From DTU089 sp964421815 (GTDB taxonomy: Bacteria > Bacillota > Clostridia > Oscillospirales > Acutalibacteraceae), in assembly GCA_964421815.1 (NCBI GenBank), contig CAYQYT010000017.1, positions 1-39,960 of the forward strand: a DNA stretch of 39,960 nt. The letters run 5' to 3'. The position numbers were made by a program, and so were the translations under genes. The notes beneath the pieces are model-generated. The model searched no databases and was not told where the DNA came from. It worked only from the letters and a program-made list of their open reading frames with translations. Below, piece by piece: positions 32,345-39,960 of the stretch; positions within the stretch are counted from its first letter, which is position 1; each line of letters starts with the position of its first letter.

Positions 32345-33460
32345 TCAGCTGATATTTTCATTTTTTAATCTCATGGGAATTATAAGGAAAATGAAACTAT
32401 CGCCTTCAACCGGCTTTATTATTATAGGAGAAACAGGGGTGGAAAGTTCAATGTTAACTTCATCCACATCAACAGTTCTCAAACAGTCCGTTAAATAGGT
32501 ATTATTAAAGCCGATTTCAAGTCTTTTTCCGTCTATTGATGCGGGAATTTTATCAGTTGCCGCACCGAGTGATGTTGCACTCGAAACTCTTATTGTATTA
32601 TCGTCAAAAATGCAGCGTACCGGGCTTTTAATTTTGCTTGTAATAAGCAAAGAAGTTCTTTCAACGCTGTCAAGCAGAAGTTTGAGGTTAACTCTTGCTT
32701 TGGTTGAACTTTCGGAAGGTATTGCATTTTTATAGTTGAAAAATTCACCCTCTAAAATACGTGAAATTATTCTGTAATTGCCTATTTCAAAGAGAATAAA
32801 TTTCTTTCCTATTGAGAAAACAATATTTGCCTCGTCATCATCAGTTAATTTTGTAACTTCCGCAAGAGTTTTTGCGGGAACAACAAATGTCATATCTTCT
32901 CCGTTGAATTCTATTGTTTCATTTCTTATTGCAAGTCGGAAACCGTCGCAGGAAATAAGGCGGAGATTATTGTTTGAAACTTCAAATTTGATGCCTTTAT
33001 GAACGGGTTTAATGTCTTGTACGGCAACGGCAAATATTGTTTGCTTAACCATATTTTTAAGAATACCCTGTTTAATTGAGAAAGGCATACCTCCGGTAAC
33101 TGTGGGAAGTTCGGGATAATCGTCTGCGGGAATACCTACAAGAGAAAATTCTGATTCTCCGGATGTTATTTTGCAAAGATTATTGCTATCGGAACTGATA
33201 GTAACACTTTGTGAAGGCAGACGTCTTAAAATATCGCAAAGAAGTCTTGCATTGAGAACAATGCTGCCCTCGGATTCGGTTGAACATTCTATAACAGTTG
33301 TAATGCCGACTTCTAAGTCGTAGCCGGTGAGGGTAAGTTTTGAATTTTTAGCCTGTAAAAATATACCTTCCGTTGCGGGGAGAGTACTTTTTTGGGGAAC
33401 ACCTCTTTGTACTACGTTACAAGCTTCTGCAAGTACGGTTGTGTTACAAATTATTTTCAT
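32345..33460 (-). CDS. dnaN: DNA polymerase III beta subunit (sliding clamp)
   Basis: Ring-shaped processivity factor, 371 residues with three repeated clamp domains. Starts MKIICNTTVLAEACNVVQRG; the C-terminus reads FIFLIIPMRLKN, matching the usual clamp end with MPMR. ATG 33460 is chosen because GGAGGT lies 7 bases upstream; the open frame to 33517 runs into the AT-rich origin region and has no ribosome site. Downstream yaaA and recF follow closely. The promoter is probably in the dnaA-dnaN gap, but I could not define boxes with confidence. Confidence 0.97.
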   Translation of the reverse strand: MKIICNTTVLAEACNVVQRGVPQKSTLPATEGIFLQAKNSKLTLTGYDLEVGITTVIECSTESEGSIVLNARLLCDILRRLPSQSVTISSDSNNLCKITSGESEFSLVGIPADDYPELPTVTGGMPFSIKQGILKNMVKQTIFAVAVQDIKPVHKGIKFEVSNNNLRLISCDGFRLAIRNETIEFNGEDMTFVVPAKTLAEVTKLTDDDEANIVFSIGKKFILFEIGNYRIISRILEGEFFNYKNAIPSESSTKARVNLKLLLDSVERTSLLITSKIKSPVRCIFDDNTIRVSSATSLGAATDKIPASIDGKRLEIGFNNTYLTDCLRTVDVDEVNIELSTPVSPIIIKPVEGDSFIFLIIPMRLKNENIS

Positions 33461-33545
33461 AATGCTACCTCCATAAAGATAGAAATTAAAAATTTTATAT
33501 TTTTTTGAATAAAACAAAAAATTACGTCAAAAATAATAAATTAAA

Positions 33546-33566
33546 CAGTAGCAGTAGTAGAAGATG
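33546..33566 (+). other. DnaA-trio motif
   Basis: Consecutive triplets CAG TAG CAG TAG TAG AAG ATG. Read with dnaA the other strand shows CTACTACTGCTACTG, so the trio strand carries 3'-GAT-5' units as in the B. subtilis origin unwinding element. An AATTAAACA 9-mer, similar to the box-like repeats, directly precedes it on the dnaA strand. Confidence 0.65.
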
Positions 33567-33678
33567 TTTAATTGTCAGTTTTATTTTTGAGCCTTTGTTT
33601 TACAAGAAATACAGAACTTTTTGTTTCTGTTTAAAAATTGTTTATTTTTGTCAGTAAATAAATTGAAATTAGAGCGAA

Positions 33679-33729
33679 TGTTTAAAATGTTGAAAATGCA
33701 TTGATAATTGATGTTCAAAATGTAGAAAA
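33679..33729 (-). repeat. Paired 9-mer array, candidate non-canonical DnaA boxes
   Basis: Two head-to-tail pairs: TGTTTAAAA-TGTTGAAAA (33679-33696) and TGTTCAAAA-TGTAGAAAA (33712-33729), 15 bases apart. On the dnaA strand they read TTTTNNACA. Two of the four match TTATCCACA at 7 of 9 positions. A further copy is at 33628-33636, and two more (35225, 35252) lie upstream of dnaA. Confidence 0.5.
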
Positions 33730-33740
33730 CTATTTAAAAA

Positions 33741-35099
33741 TCAATTGTCAAGTCTTTCATCTTTTATACTCTTCATAATGTCATATATATTGTTTTTTAA
33801 AGAGGGGTTGTCCTCCATTTTGCTTTCGCAGGATTCTATTGAATAAATAACCGTTGAGTGTTTTTTACCTCCGAATTGGCTTCCTATTTCTTCAAAAGTA
33901 AGGTTTGTAACCTCTCTCATAATATACATGGCAGCTTGTCTTGCATTGGAAATTTCGGCTTTTTTCTTTTCGGAGCGTATATCTTCCGGCGAAACACCAA
34001 AACTTTTTGCAACCTTATCAATGATGTTATTTATTGTAACCTCCGTGGGTTGAGCGTAGTAAATAATATCTTTTATGATGTCGTTGGCAACTCCGATTGT
34101 GGGAGAACTTCCGTCAATGGAATATACTGCATAAAGTTTATTCACAACGCCTTCTATTTGACGAACGTTATTTTTAAGCCTTTCCGCAATGAATTCAACA
34201 ACATCATCGGGGATTGTCATATTAAATGCCTGAGCCTTACGGCGAATAATTGCGATTCGTGTTTCAAGCATTGGGGGTTGAATATCTGCAAGCAAGCCTT
34301 GTACAAAACGGCTGCGAAGTCTTTCTTCCAATGTGGGAATATCTTTTGGCGGACGGTCGGATGTAAGTACAATTTGTTTACCTTGGTTTATAAGTGCTTC
34401 AAAGGTATAAAAGAATTCTTCTTGCGCTACACTTGTTTTGCCTATAAATTGAATATCGTCCATAAGAAGAATATCGGCATTTCTGTATTTATTATGGAAT
34501 TCCGACATATTTTTTTCGCCCATGTGGTTAATCATTTCATTAAGGAAATTTTCACCGCTTGTATATATTATATTTGTGGTCGGTTTTCTTAATTTTAACT
34601 CTGCCATAATTGCTTTGAGCAAGTGAGTTTTGCCAAGACCGGATTCACCGTAGATAAAAAGGGGATTGTGAACGCTTCCGGGATTATTTGTAACAGCAAC
34701 AGCGGCAACATAAGCGAACTGGTTTGTTGAGCCGACTATAAAGTTACTGAAAGTTGGCTCCAATTTTGAATATTCGGTTTCATTTTCATCTAAAATGCGG
34801 TTATTGTCATAGTTTCCGCTTTCTTTTGATGCCTCGGAAAATTTCAAAGAGGATTCATCCACAGTAACACAAACATTAACCGGGAAACCGATTACAGTTT
34901 CACAGGATTTTTTTATTTCATCTAAAAACCGGTTATCTATTATGTTCTTTTTAAATTCTGAAGAGGCTTGTACGGTAACACAATCCCCGTCAAAATCCAT
35001 GGGAACTAAATCCTTAATCCAAGTAGATAAAACCGCATTTGAAACATGACCTGTAATTTCTTTAAGAACTGCGCTCCACAATTCAATAATATTGTCCAA
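33741..35099 (-). CDS. dnaA: Chromosomal replication initiator DnaA
   Basis: AAA+ initiator of 452 residues. Domain I (1-80), a short linker, AAA+ with Walker A GESGLGKT (151-158), Walker B ILLMDDIQF and the RSRF initiator Arg region, then the DNA-binding domain IV (about 355-452). The signature reads FGGKKHSTVIY. Aligned to E. coli by residue count: Arg399 is Lys379, Arg407 is Arg387, Pro423 is Glu403, Asp433 is Lys413, His434 is His414, Thr435 is Ser415, Thr436 is Thr416. Start is TTG 35099, with GGGTGA upstream. It is preceded by a consensus-like promoter. Confidence 0.97.
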   Translation of the reverse strand: MDNIIELWSAVLKEITGHVSNAVLSTWIKDLVPMDFDGDCVTVQASSEFKKNIIDNRFLDEIKKSCETVIGFPVNVCVTVDESSLKFSEASKESGNYDNNRILDENETEYSKLEPTFSNFIVGSTNQFAYVAAVAVTNNPGSVHNPLFIYGESGLGKTHLLKAIMAELKLRKPTTNIIYTSGENFLNEMINHMGEKNMSEFHNKYRNADILLMDDIQFIGKTSVAQEEFFYTFEALINQGKQIVLTSDRPPKDIPTLEERLRSRFVQGLLADIQPPMLETRIAIIRRKAQAFNMTIPDDVVEFIAERLKNNVRQIEGVVNKLYAVYSIDGSSPTIGVANDIIKDIIYYAQPTEVTINNIIDKVAKSFGVSPEDIRSEKKKAEISNARQAAMYIMREVTNLTFEEIGSQFGGKKHSTVIYSIESCESKMEDNPSLKNNIYDIMKSIKDERLDN

Positions 35100-35158
35100 T
35101 TAGTTCACCCCAAAAATTACAATATAATGTATATAACTATTATAATATATTCTAATAA

Positions 35159-35187
35159 ATTATATCATATAGTTGGGTACATTTCAA
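35159..35187 (-). promoter_or_regulatory. dnaA promoter
   Basis: Minus strand TTGAAA (35187-35182), 17 bases, perfect TATAAT (35164-35159) with an extended -10 TGA. Start about 35152, a leader of about 50 bases. Two TGTNNAAAA copies (35225, 35252) lie upstream and could serve DnaA autoregulation. No promoter for the divergent gene at 35341 is clear. Confidence 0.8.
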
Positions 35188-35340
35188 CAAATTTAAGAAA
35201 AAAATCGACAATTTGCAAAAGAATTGTTCAAAAAATTTTCAGTTATTAAAATTGTGAAAAATTAATCTGTAAAATATTGCATTTATAAAAATTTTACTGT
35301 AATATTTAAATTGAAAAATCATATTAAAGAAAGGCGAAAG

Positions 35341-36264
35341 ATGAAATATACAAATTTTAAATGTCCGGTTTGTAACGAGTTTTTCCAAGAGGATGACGAT
35401 GTTGTTGTGTGTGCCGAATGCGGCACTCCTCACCATAGGGAATGTTACCTCAAAAACGGGAAATGCATAAATGAAAACAAGCATGGTACGGATGAACCTA
35501 TTGAAGTAGAATTTCAAAATGTTCAGGAAACTTTGAAAGAGGAAAATCCCGATATTTCAGAGGAAAAATTTGAAAGCCCTGTCCAAGAAAATCAACCCGA
35601 ACAGATAGTAAGGGAAATCTTTGAAGAAATAAATAACAATGAAAAAAACATTACTATCGACGGTAAGCCTGTTTCCTACTATGAGGCGGCAGTGGGAAAA
35701 AATCAAAAGTACTATATTCCTCGCTTTATGCTCATTGACAGAACAAAGAAAACTTTCTCTTGGAACATAGCTTCATTCTTTGTTCCGTTAGCCTGGAGTT
35801 TATACAGAAAAATGTATAAAATTGCAGCAGTTATATTGGCTTTATATGTTTTGGTATTCGGTTCGATTTATTATTCAATCTTCAGTAATACTGAGTTTAC
35901 AAATGCCTTAACCGCCTGTCAGGAGGAGGACCCGTATTTTGCAGAAGATATACTTGCATACTATTCCAACTCCAAAAGCGCTACTTTAACGAAAACTCAA
36001 AAAGAACTTTACGATATAATGGGAAAAATTAAACTTCCCGTTCCCGTAACGATTTTTAAATATATCGTCTTTTACGGTGTTCGTATGGTAATGGGAATTT
36101 ATGCAACAAATCTGTATTATAAAAAACTGACTAAATATATTGAAAAAACAGAAAAACTGGATATTTCACCGGATATGAAACGCTCGGTTTTGTACAGAAA
36201 ATGCGGAACACTACCCATTGTAATAGCCGTGTTGATAGGCTTGTTTGAATGGCAGATGTTTTAA
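35341..36264 (+). CDS. RING-finger-like, DUF2628-type membrane protein
   Basis: A 307-residue protein. The N-terminal zinc module is CPVC (about 8-11), CAEC (about 24-27), an HH pair and two later Cys, matching the prokaryotic RING-type group. An acidic Glu-rich linker follows (about 45-115). A membrane part (about 145-307) includes SWNIASFFVPLAWSLYRKMY, the DUF2628 core, with three to four hydrophobic segments. ATG 35341 is preferred because AAAGG lies just upstream; TTG 35311 lacks a ribosome site. It is first in an operon with rarA and diverges from dnaA, where rpmH usually sits. Function unknown. Confidence 0.8.
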   Translation: MKYTNFKCPVCNEFFQEDDDVVVCAECGTPHHRECYLKNGKCINENKHGTDEPIEVEFQNVQETLKEENPDISEEKFESPVQENQPEQIVREIFEEINNNEKNITIDGKPVSYYEAAVGKNQKYYIPRFMLIDRTKKTFSWNIASFFVPLAWSLYRKMYKIAAVILALYVLVFGSIYYSIFSNTEFTNALTACQEEDPYFAEDILAYYSNSKSATLTKTQKELYDIMGKIKLPVPVTIFKYIVFYGVRMVMGIYATNLYYKKLTKYIEKTEKLDISPDMKRSVLYRKCGTLPIVIAVLIGLFEWQMF

Positions 36265-36279
36265 AAAGGATTTGATTAA

Positions 36280-37551
36280 ATGCACACACCTCTTGCGGAC
36301 AGAATTCGTCCACAAAGCTTGGATGAAATAGTCGGACAACAGCACCTGATAGGAGAAGGGAAGCCTTTAAGAAATATAATTGAATCGGGGGAACTTCCAA
36401 ATCTCATATTTTACGGGCCCTCCGGCACCGGAAAAACCACTTTGGCGCGAATGATTGCCAAAAAAACCGATAGAACTTTGAGAAAACTCAACTGCACAAC
36501 AGCGGGAACACAGGATATAAGAGATATTGTTGAAGACCTTAACGCTTTTACAGCACCCAACGGAATACTTCTCTATCTTGATGAGATACAGTATTTTAAC
36601 AAAAAGCAACAGCAAACTCTTTTGGAGTACATTGAGGACGGCTCAATAACTCTTATTGCATCCACAACCGAAAATCCTTATTTCTATGTATATAGTGCGA
36701 TTTTAAGCCGTTCTTCCGTGTTTGAATTCAAGCATGTAACACCCGAGGAAGTGGAAAAAGCGGTTAATCGGGGTTTCGCACTTTTGGCGGAAGAAAAAGG
36801 GGAAAAGTTTCAGGTTGAAGACGGAGTTTCTCTACATATTGCAACTGCCTGCGGCGGGGATGTAAGAAAGTCCCTTAATGCAGTTGAACTTTGCGTATTG
36901 GCCGCGGCAAAACCCAAAGAGAATGAAAAAAGAATAATCACCCTTGAAAACGCAAGGGAATTAACCCAAAAAAGTGCAATGCGGTATGACCGGGAGGGTG
37001 ACGAGCATTACGATATTCTTTCTGCATTTCAAAAATCAATGAGGGGCTCCGATCCGGATGCCGCCGTTCATTACCTTGCAAGGCTTTTGGAAGCGGGGGA
37101 TATGACCTCTGCAATAAGACGTCTTTTAGTTTGCGCCGCGGAGGATGTGGGACTTGCCTATCCGCAGATTTTACCCATAGTAAAAAGTTGTACGGATATT
37201 GCTCTTCAAGTGGGTATGCCCGAGGCTAGAATACCTTTGTCGGATGCAGTAATTTTAGTTGCAACCTCGCCCAAGTCAAATACGGGGGAAACCGCAGTGG
37301 ATATGGCTTTGGCAGATTTAAGAAAAGGTAAATCCGGACCCATTCCCCGCCAACTTCAAAATAAGCATTTTGACGGTGACGACGCTCAAATTAAGGGTCA
37401 GTTTTATAAATACCCGCATGACTATCCTAACAGGTGGGTACAACAGCAATATTTGCCCGATGCCCTAAAAGATGCCAAATATTATGAATACGGCGACAAT
37501 AAAATAGAGCAGACGGCAAAGGAATATTGGAAAAAAATCAAGGGGGAATAA
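36280..37551 (+). CDS. rarA: Replication-associated recombination ATPase RarA (MgsA)
   Basis: AAA+ clamp-loader-like ATPase acting at stalled forks, 423 residues. Start LADRIRPQSLDEIVGQQHL, Walker A YGPSGTGKTT (Gly46 to Thr53), Walker B LYLDEIQ, sensor TTENP, then the RarA-specific C-terminal part KSMRGSDPDAAVHYLARLLE and RRLLVCAAEDVGLAYP, with the end AKEYWKKIKGE. ATG 36280, 15 bases after the RING-like gene. Followed after 2 bases by the secreted protein gene. Confidence 0.96.
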   Translation: MHTPLADRIRPQSLDEIVGQQHLIGEGKPLRNIIESGELPNLIFYGPSGTGKTTLARMIAKKTDRTLRKLNCTTAGTQDIRDIVEDLNAFTAPNGILLYLDEIQYFNKKQQQTLLEYIEDGSITLIASTTENPYFYVYSAILSRSSVFEFKHVTPEEVEKAVNRGFALLAEEKGEKFQVEDGVSLHIATACGGDVRKSLNAVELCVLAAAKPKENEKRIITLENARELTQKSAMRYDREGDEHYDILSAFQKSMRGSDPDAAVHYLARLLEAGDMTSAIRRLLVCAAEDVGLAYPQILPIVKSCTDIALQVGMPEARIPLSDAVILVATSPKSNTGETAVDMALADLRKGKSGPIPRQLQNKHFDGDDAQIKGQFYKYPHDYPNRWVQQQYLPDALKDAKYYEYGDNKIEQTAKEYWKKIKGE

Positions 37552-37553
37552 AA

Positions 37554-38531
37554 GTGAAAAGAAAAATTTTAATTTTATCAATGGTTTTGAGTATTGCGTT
37601 GTCAATGAGTGTTGTTAACGCGTCTGCAAGGGACAACACCCTTTTAAACGACAAATTCCACGCTGTAATACCCGATGATTTTATCATAGCCAAGGATTAC
37701 GGCTATGACCATTATTATCTGGAAGATAACGTGAATTACGAGGGAAATATCGCAATATTTGTTGAGGGAAATCTTTTGTTTCCCGACGGAATAAAAGATA
37801 CTGACACAGCAGTTATCAAAAAAAGAATGGAATACTTCCTATATGAAGATCTTTCCTCTGTGGAAATATCGGAGGTTCAAAAAGGAAATATAAACGGGTT
37901 AACCGCCTGCTATATTTACGGCACAACCGGTGAAGATATTTTCCAAGAGGATTTATATGCCTATGTTTTCGCAACAAGGGAAAATCTTTATGTGGTCACA
38001 TCATCCGGTATTTTTGAAGAAGATAAAGAGCCCGAATATCTGAAAAAATTCATGGCAGATTTCTATATAAACGGTACTTATTATAATGGTGAAAAACCTT
38101 CAAGAGCATACGATTTTTCCAAGGCGGAAAAATATATGGACGCTTTGGAAAGAGATGTTTTAACCTCGGATTATTATGAATATAACGAGGATCTTGACTC
38201 ATTTGCCTATGGTTTCATTTTTATTGCTCTGGCATTACCGATTTTAACAATAGTATTATTTGTCCTTTACCTTAAAACAAGGAAAAAACTCAAGGAATAC
38301 AAGGAATTTTTCGGTCCCATTGAACAGGCAAGAATGACAATGGGTCAACAGGTTATACAAAACGGCGGGCAGAATTATACCCAATATAACACACAGCCCG
38401 TAAATCCATATAATCAGCAGTACAATAATCCCGGTGCAATGCCCTATAATCATACGGTACAACAGCCGGTACAGAATAATCTTCCGCCGGAACTTCAAGA
38501 TTTTCAAAATAACGGCGAAAACAGAAACTAA
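37554..38531 (+). CDS. Secreted, membrane-anchored protein with Asn/Gln/Tyr-rich tail
   Basis: A 325-residue protein of unknown family. A signal peptide (KRKILILSMVLSIALSMS, cleavage near NASA) precedes an extracellular domain (about 25-205). This is followed by a transmembrane helix (about 218-240, FIFIALALPILTIVLFVLYL) and a cytoplasmic tail. The tail (about 258-325) is rich in Asn, Gln, Tyr and Pro (NPYNQQYNNPGAMPYN). GTG 37554 is chosen: AGGGGGAA lies 6-10 bases upstream and it gives a proper signal peptide. The start is 2 bases after rarA. The ectodomain resembles PsbP/DUF-type stress proteins only loosely, so I assign no function. Confidence 0.75.
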   Translation: MKRKILILSMVLSIALSMSVVNASARDNTLLNDKFHAVIPDDFIIAKDYGYDHYYLEDNVNYEGNIAIFVEGNLLFPDGIKDTDTAVIKKRMEYFLYEDLSSVEISEVQKGNINGLTACYIYGTTGEDIFQEDLYAYVFATRENLYVVTSSGIFEEDKEPEYLKKFMADFYINGTYYNGEKPSRAYDFSKAEKYMDALERDVLTSDYYEYNEDLDSFAYGFIFIALALPILTIVLFVLYLKTRKKLKEYKEFFGPIEQARMTMGQQVIQNGGQNYTQYNTQPVNPYNQQYNNPGAMPYNHTVQQPVQNNLPPELQDFQNNGENRN

Positions 38532-38551
38532 AAATTCAGAGGTGTATAAAA

Positions 38552-39400
38552 ATGCAAAAATTTCCCATTGGTGTAATAATCGACAGTTTTAAAACAGATA
38601 CGGCTTCTGCCGTTAAAAAGGCGGCGGAGTGCGGTGCCCGGGGTATTCAGGTGTATGCTACCCGCGGTGAAATGGCACCGGAAAATTTAGTTGGTGCAAA
38701 AAGAAGAGAGTTTTTAACACTTGTTAAAGACAACGGATTGACTGTTTCCGCATTGTGCGGAGATTTAGGCGGCGGGGGATTTATTCACAAAGATCTCAAC
38801 AAAGAAAGAGTTGAGAAATCAAAGAGAATCATTGACCTTGCAAAGGAACTTGAAACAGATATTGTGACAACCCATATCGGTGTTGTACCCTCCGACCCCA
38901 ATCATGACAGATATAAAATTATGCAGGAGGCTTGCTTTGAACTTGCGGAATATGCGGATTCAATCAATGCCCATTTTGCCGTTGAAACAGGCCCCGAAAC
39001 AAGCGCGGTTTTAAAAGGCTTTCTCGACAGTCTGAATTCAACGGGCGTGGGTGTAAACCTTGACCCTGCAAATCTTGTTATGGTGACCGGTGACGACCCC
39101 GTGGGTGCGGTGCATAACCTTAAAAAATACATTGTCCATACTCACGCAAAGGACGGAAAACAACTTTTCTTCCGTGACCCGGAAATTGTTTACGGAATCA
39201 AAAAAGATGTTATAGTAACGGATGAGTCCTTTATTGAGGTTCCATTGGGCGAGGGCAGTGTGGATTTCCCAAAATATCTTGCAGCCTTGGAAGAAATCGG
39301 TTACAAGGGCTTCCTTACCATTGAACGTGAGGTGGGAGATAATCCCGAAAAGGACATTAAATCCGCTGTTAACTTCCTGCAAGAAATTATGAGCAAATAA
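38552..39400 (+). CDS. Sugar phosphate isomerase/epimerase (AP endonuclease 2 fold)
   Basis: TIM-barrel enzyme of 282 residues. It has the metal-binding set of the xylose-isomerase-like family: Glu in AVETGPET, Asp in NLDPANLV, His in THAKDG and Glu in TIEREVG, plus THIGVVPSD. Most members isomerise or epimerise sugars or inositols. Substrate is unknown. GAGGTG precedes ATG 38552, 20 bases after the secreted protein. It is last in the operon and followed by a strong terminator. Confidence 0.88.
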   Translation: MQKFPIGVIIDSFKTDTASAVKKAAECGARGIQVYATRGEMAPENLVGAKRREFLTLVKDNGLTVSALCGDLGGGGFIHKDLNKERVEKSKRIIDLAKELETDIVTTHIGVVPSDPNHDRYKIMQEACFELAEYADSINAHFAVETGPETSAVLKGFLDSLNSTGVGVNLDPANLVMVTGDDPVGAVHNLKKYIVHTHAKDGKQLFFRDPEIVYGIKKDVIVTDESFIEVPLGEGSVDFPKYLAALEEIGYKGFLTIEREVGDNPEKDIKSAVNFLQEIMSK

Positions 39401-39419
39401 ACATAATAAACATAAAAAA

Positions 39420-39457
39420 CCCCCTACGGCATCAAAACCGTAGGGGGAATTTTTTAT
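39420..39457. terminator. Bidirectional terminator
   Basis: CCCCCTACGG (39420-39429) pairs perfectly with CCGTAGGGGG (39438-39447), followed by AATTTTTT. A runs on the other side make it work for the antiporter gene too. Confidence 0.92.
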
Positions 39458-39465
39458 GAATTAGT

Positions 39466-39960
39466 TTATGCTTTTTTCTTCATAACTACTTTGAGAACAA
39501 AGAGTGTTGCAACCATAAGCACAAGTGCTATGGGAAGAACTATCATCCAGTTGGGAACGAAACCTGCAATAATATAACTTACTGCGGAAACGCCGGCAAC
39601 TGTAAGAGCATAGGGTAACTGTGTTGAAACGTGGTTAAGGTGGTCGCATTGAGCACCTGCGGAAGCCATAATTGTTGTATCTGAAATGGGTGAGCAGTGG
39701 TCACCGCAAACAGCACCTGCCATACAAGCGGAAATTGCAACAATTGTTATGGGCTCGCCCGCTGAGAATACGGAGAGAACAATGGGAATGAGAATTCCGA
39801 ATGTGCCCCAGGATGTGCCTGTTGCAAAGGAAAGTCCCACTGCAATAACAAAGATAATTGCGGGAAGAAGAGCCTGGAAGCCTGCGGCACTGCCCTCAAT
39901 AAGTTGGGAAATGAAAATCTTTGCACCCAGTGAATCGGTCATGGCTTTAAGAGTCCATGC
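39466..39960 (-). CDS. NhaC-type Na+/H+ antiporter, C-terminal part (cut by window edge)
   Basis: The last 164 residues of a membrane antiporter; the frame is open through the right edge (AWTLKAMTDSLGAKI), so the gene continues beyond it. Diagnostic NhaC motifs are GTSWGTFGI and CGDHCSPISDTTIMAS, followed by two more hydrophobic segments and a KKKA end. It would exchange Na+ against H+, or malate/lactate in MleN-type relatives. An ATG at 39942 is internal and not the start. It is convergent with the epimerase gene. Confidence 0.9.
   Translation of the reverse strand, partial: AWTLKAMTDSLGAKIFISQLIEGSAAGFQALLPAIIFVIAVGLSFATGTSWGTFGILIPIVLSVFSAGEPITIVAISACMAGAVCGDHCSPISDTTIMASAGAQCDHLNHVSTQLPYALTVAGVSAVSYIIAGFVPNWMIVLPIALVLMVATLFVLKVVMKKKA

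Larger units (their letters stand above)
33461..33740. other. Predicted replication origin (oriC), dnaA-dnaN gap
   Basis: A very AT-rich 280-base gap between dnaA and dnaN, the usual unwinding region in Firmicutes. It contains a DnaA-trio run at 33546-33566 and repeated TGTNNAAAA 9-mers (33628, 33679, 33688, 33712, 33721). No TTATCCACA box is present on either strand. Genes on both sides are transcribed outward, and parS sites lie within 15 kb. Confidence 0.75.

Noticed and set aside
33858..34592. 244-codon plus-strand open frame opposite dnaA
   Set aside because: It is the mirror of the dnaA coding frame, Cys/Phe/Asn-rich, without ribosome site or family resemblance.
1..39960. tRNA genes, CRISPR arrays, insertion sequences, prophage genes
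   Set aside because: I looked for tRNA arms, regularly spaced repeats and transposase or integrase motifs and saw none.

Overview
The window looks like a low-to-moderate GC chromosome segment from a spore-lineage Firmicute, most likely an anaerobic gut-type member of Clostridia. Signs of this are a SleB-type hydrolase, a CD1247-type zinc-ribbon protein, a DUF1836 regulator, strong AGGAGG ribosome binding sites, RemB/YaaA in the dnaA cluster, and a biotin-dependent Na+ pump. I cannot name a genus. The window carries the replication origin: dnaA, dnaN, yaaA, recF, remB, gyrB and gyrA lie on the minus strand, and a plus-strand operon diverges from dnaA.

Layout from the left. (1) 1-180: promoter and leader of an rRNA operon running off the left edge on the minus strand. 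(2) 376-1107: SleB-like hydrolase. (3) 1408-4952: oxaloacetate decarboxylase Na+ pump operon (alpha, gamma-like, biotin carrier, beta). (4) 5057-5710: a promoter, a structured RNA of about 150 nt ending in a terminator, then an orphan 151-residue protein. (5) 5792-8067, minus: DUF1294 protein and RecG behind a promoter with a LexA-like box. (6) 8179-12440, minus: a four-gene unit of membrane-anchored beta-propeller, DnaD-like and DnaC/DnaI-like helicase-loading proteins, and FucU mutarotase. (7) 12757-14799: divergent EF-G-like protein. (8) 14914-19152, minus: a GPH-type transporter with a long charged C-terminal extension, an SPFH protein and a DUF1836 regulator; two parS sites lie between the last two. 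(9) 19321-19478: a second stand-alone structured RNA. (10) 19606-24073, plus: ABC transporter pair, aspS, efp and the CD1247-type protein. (11) 24135-35099, minus: dnaA, dnaN, yaaA, recF, remB, gyrB, gyrA, LytR-CpsA-Psr protein, small membrane protein. (12) 35341-39400, plus: RING-like membrane protein, rarA, secreted membrane protein, sugar epimerase. (13) 39466 to the right edge, minus: C-terminal part of an NhaC-type antiporter.

The strongest linked observation concerns the origin. The dnaA-dnaN gap has a run of DnaA-trio triplets but no canonical DnaA box. It has instead several copies of a 9-mer TGTNNAAAA (TTTTNNACA on the dnaA strand), four of them in two head-to-tail pairs. DnaA domain IV differs from E. 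coli at several base-contacting positions, including Lys where E. coli has Asp433. The parS pair about 15 kb away, the replication genes and the outward transcription all support an origin here. The two structured RNAs, each with its own promoter and hairpin terminator, are the best candidates for undescribed elements.
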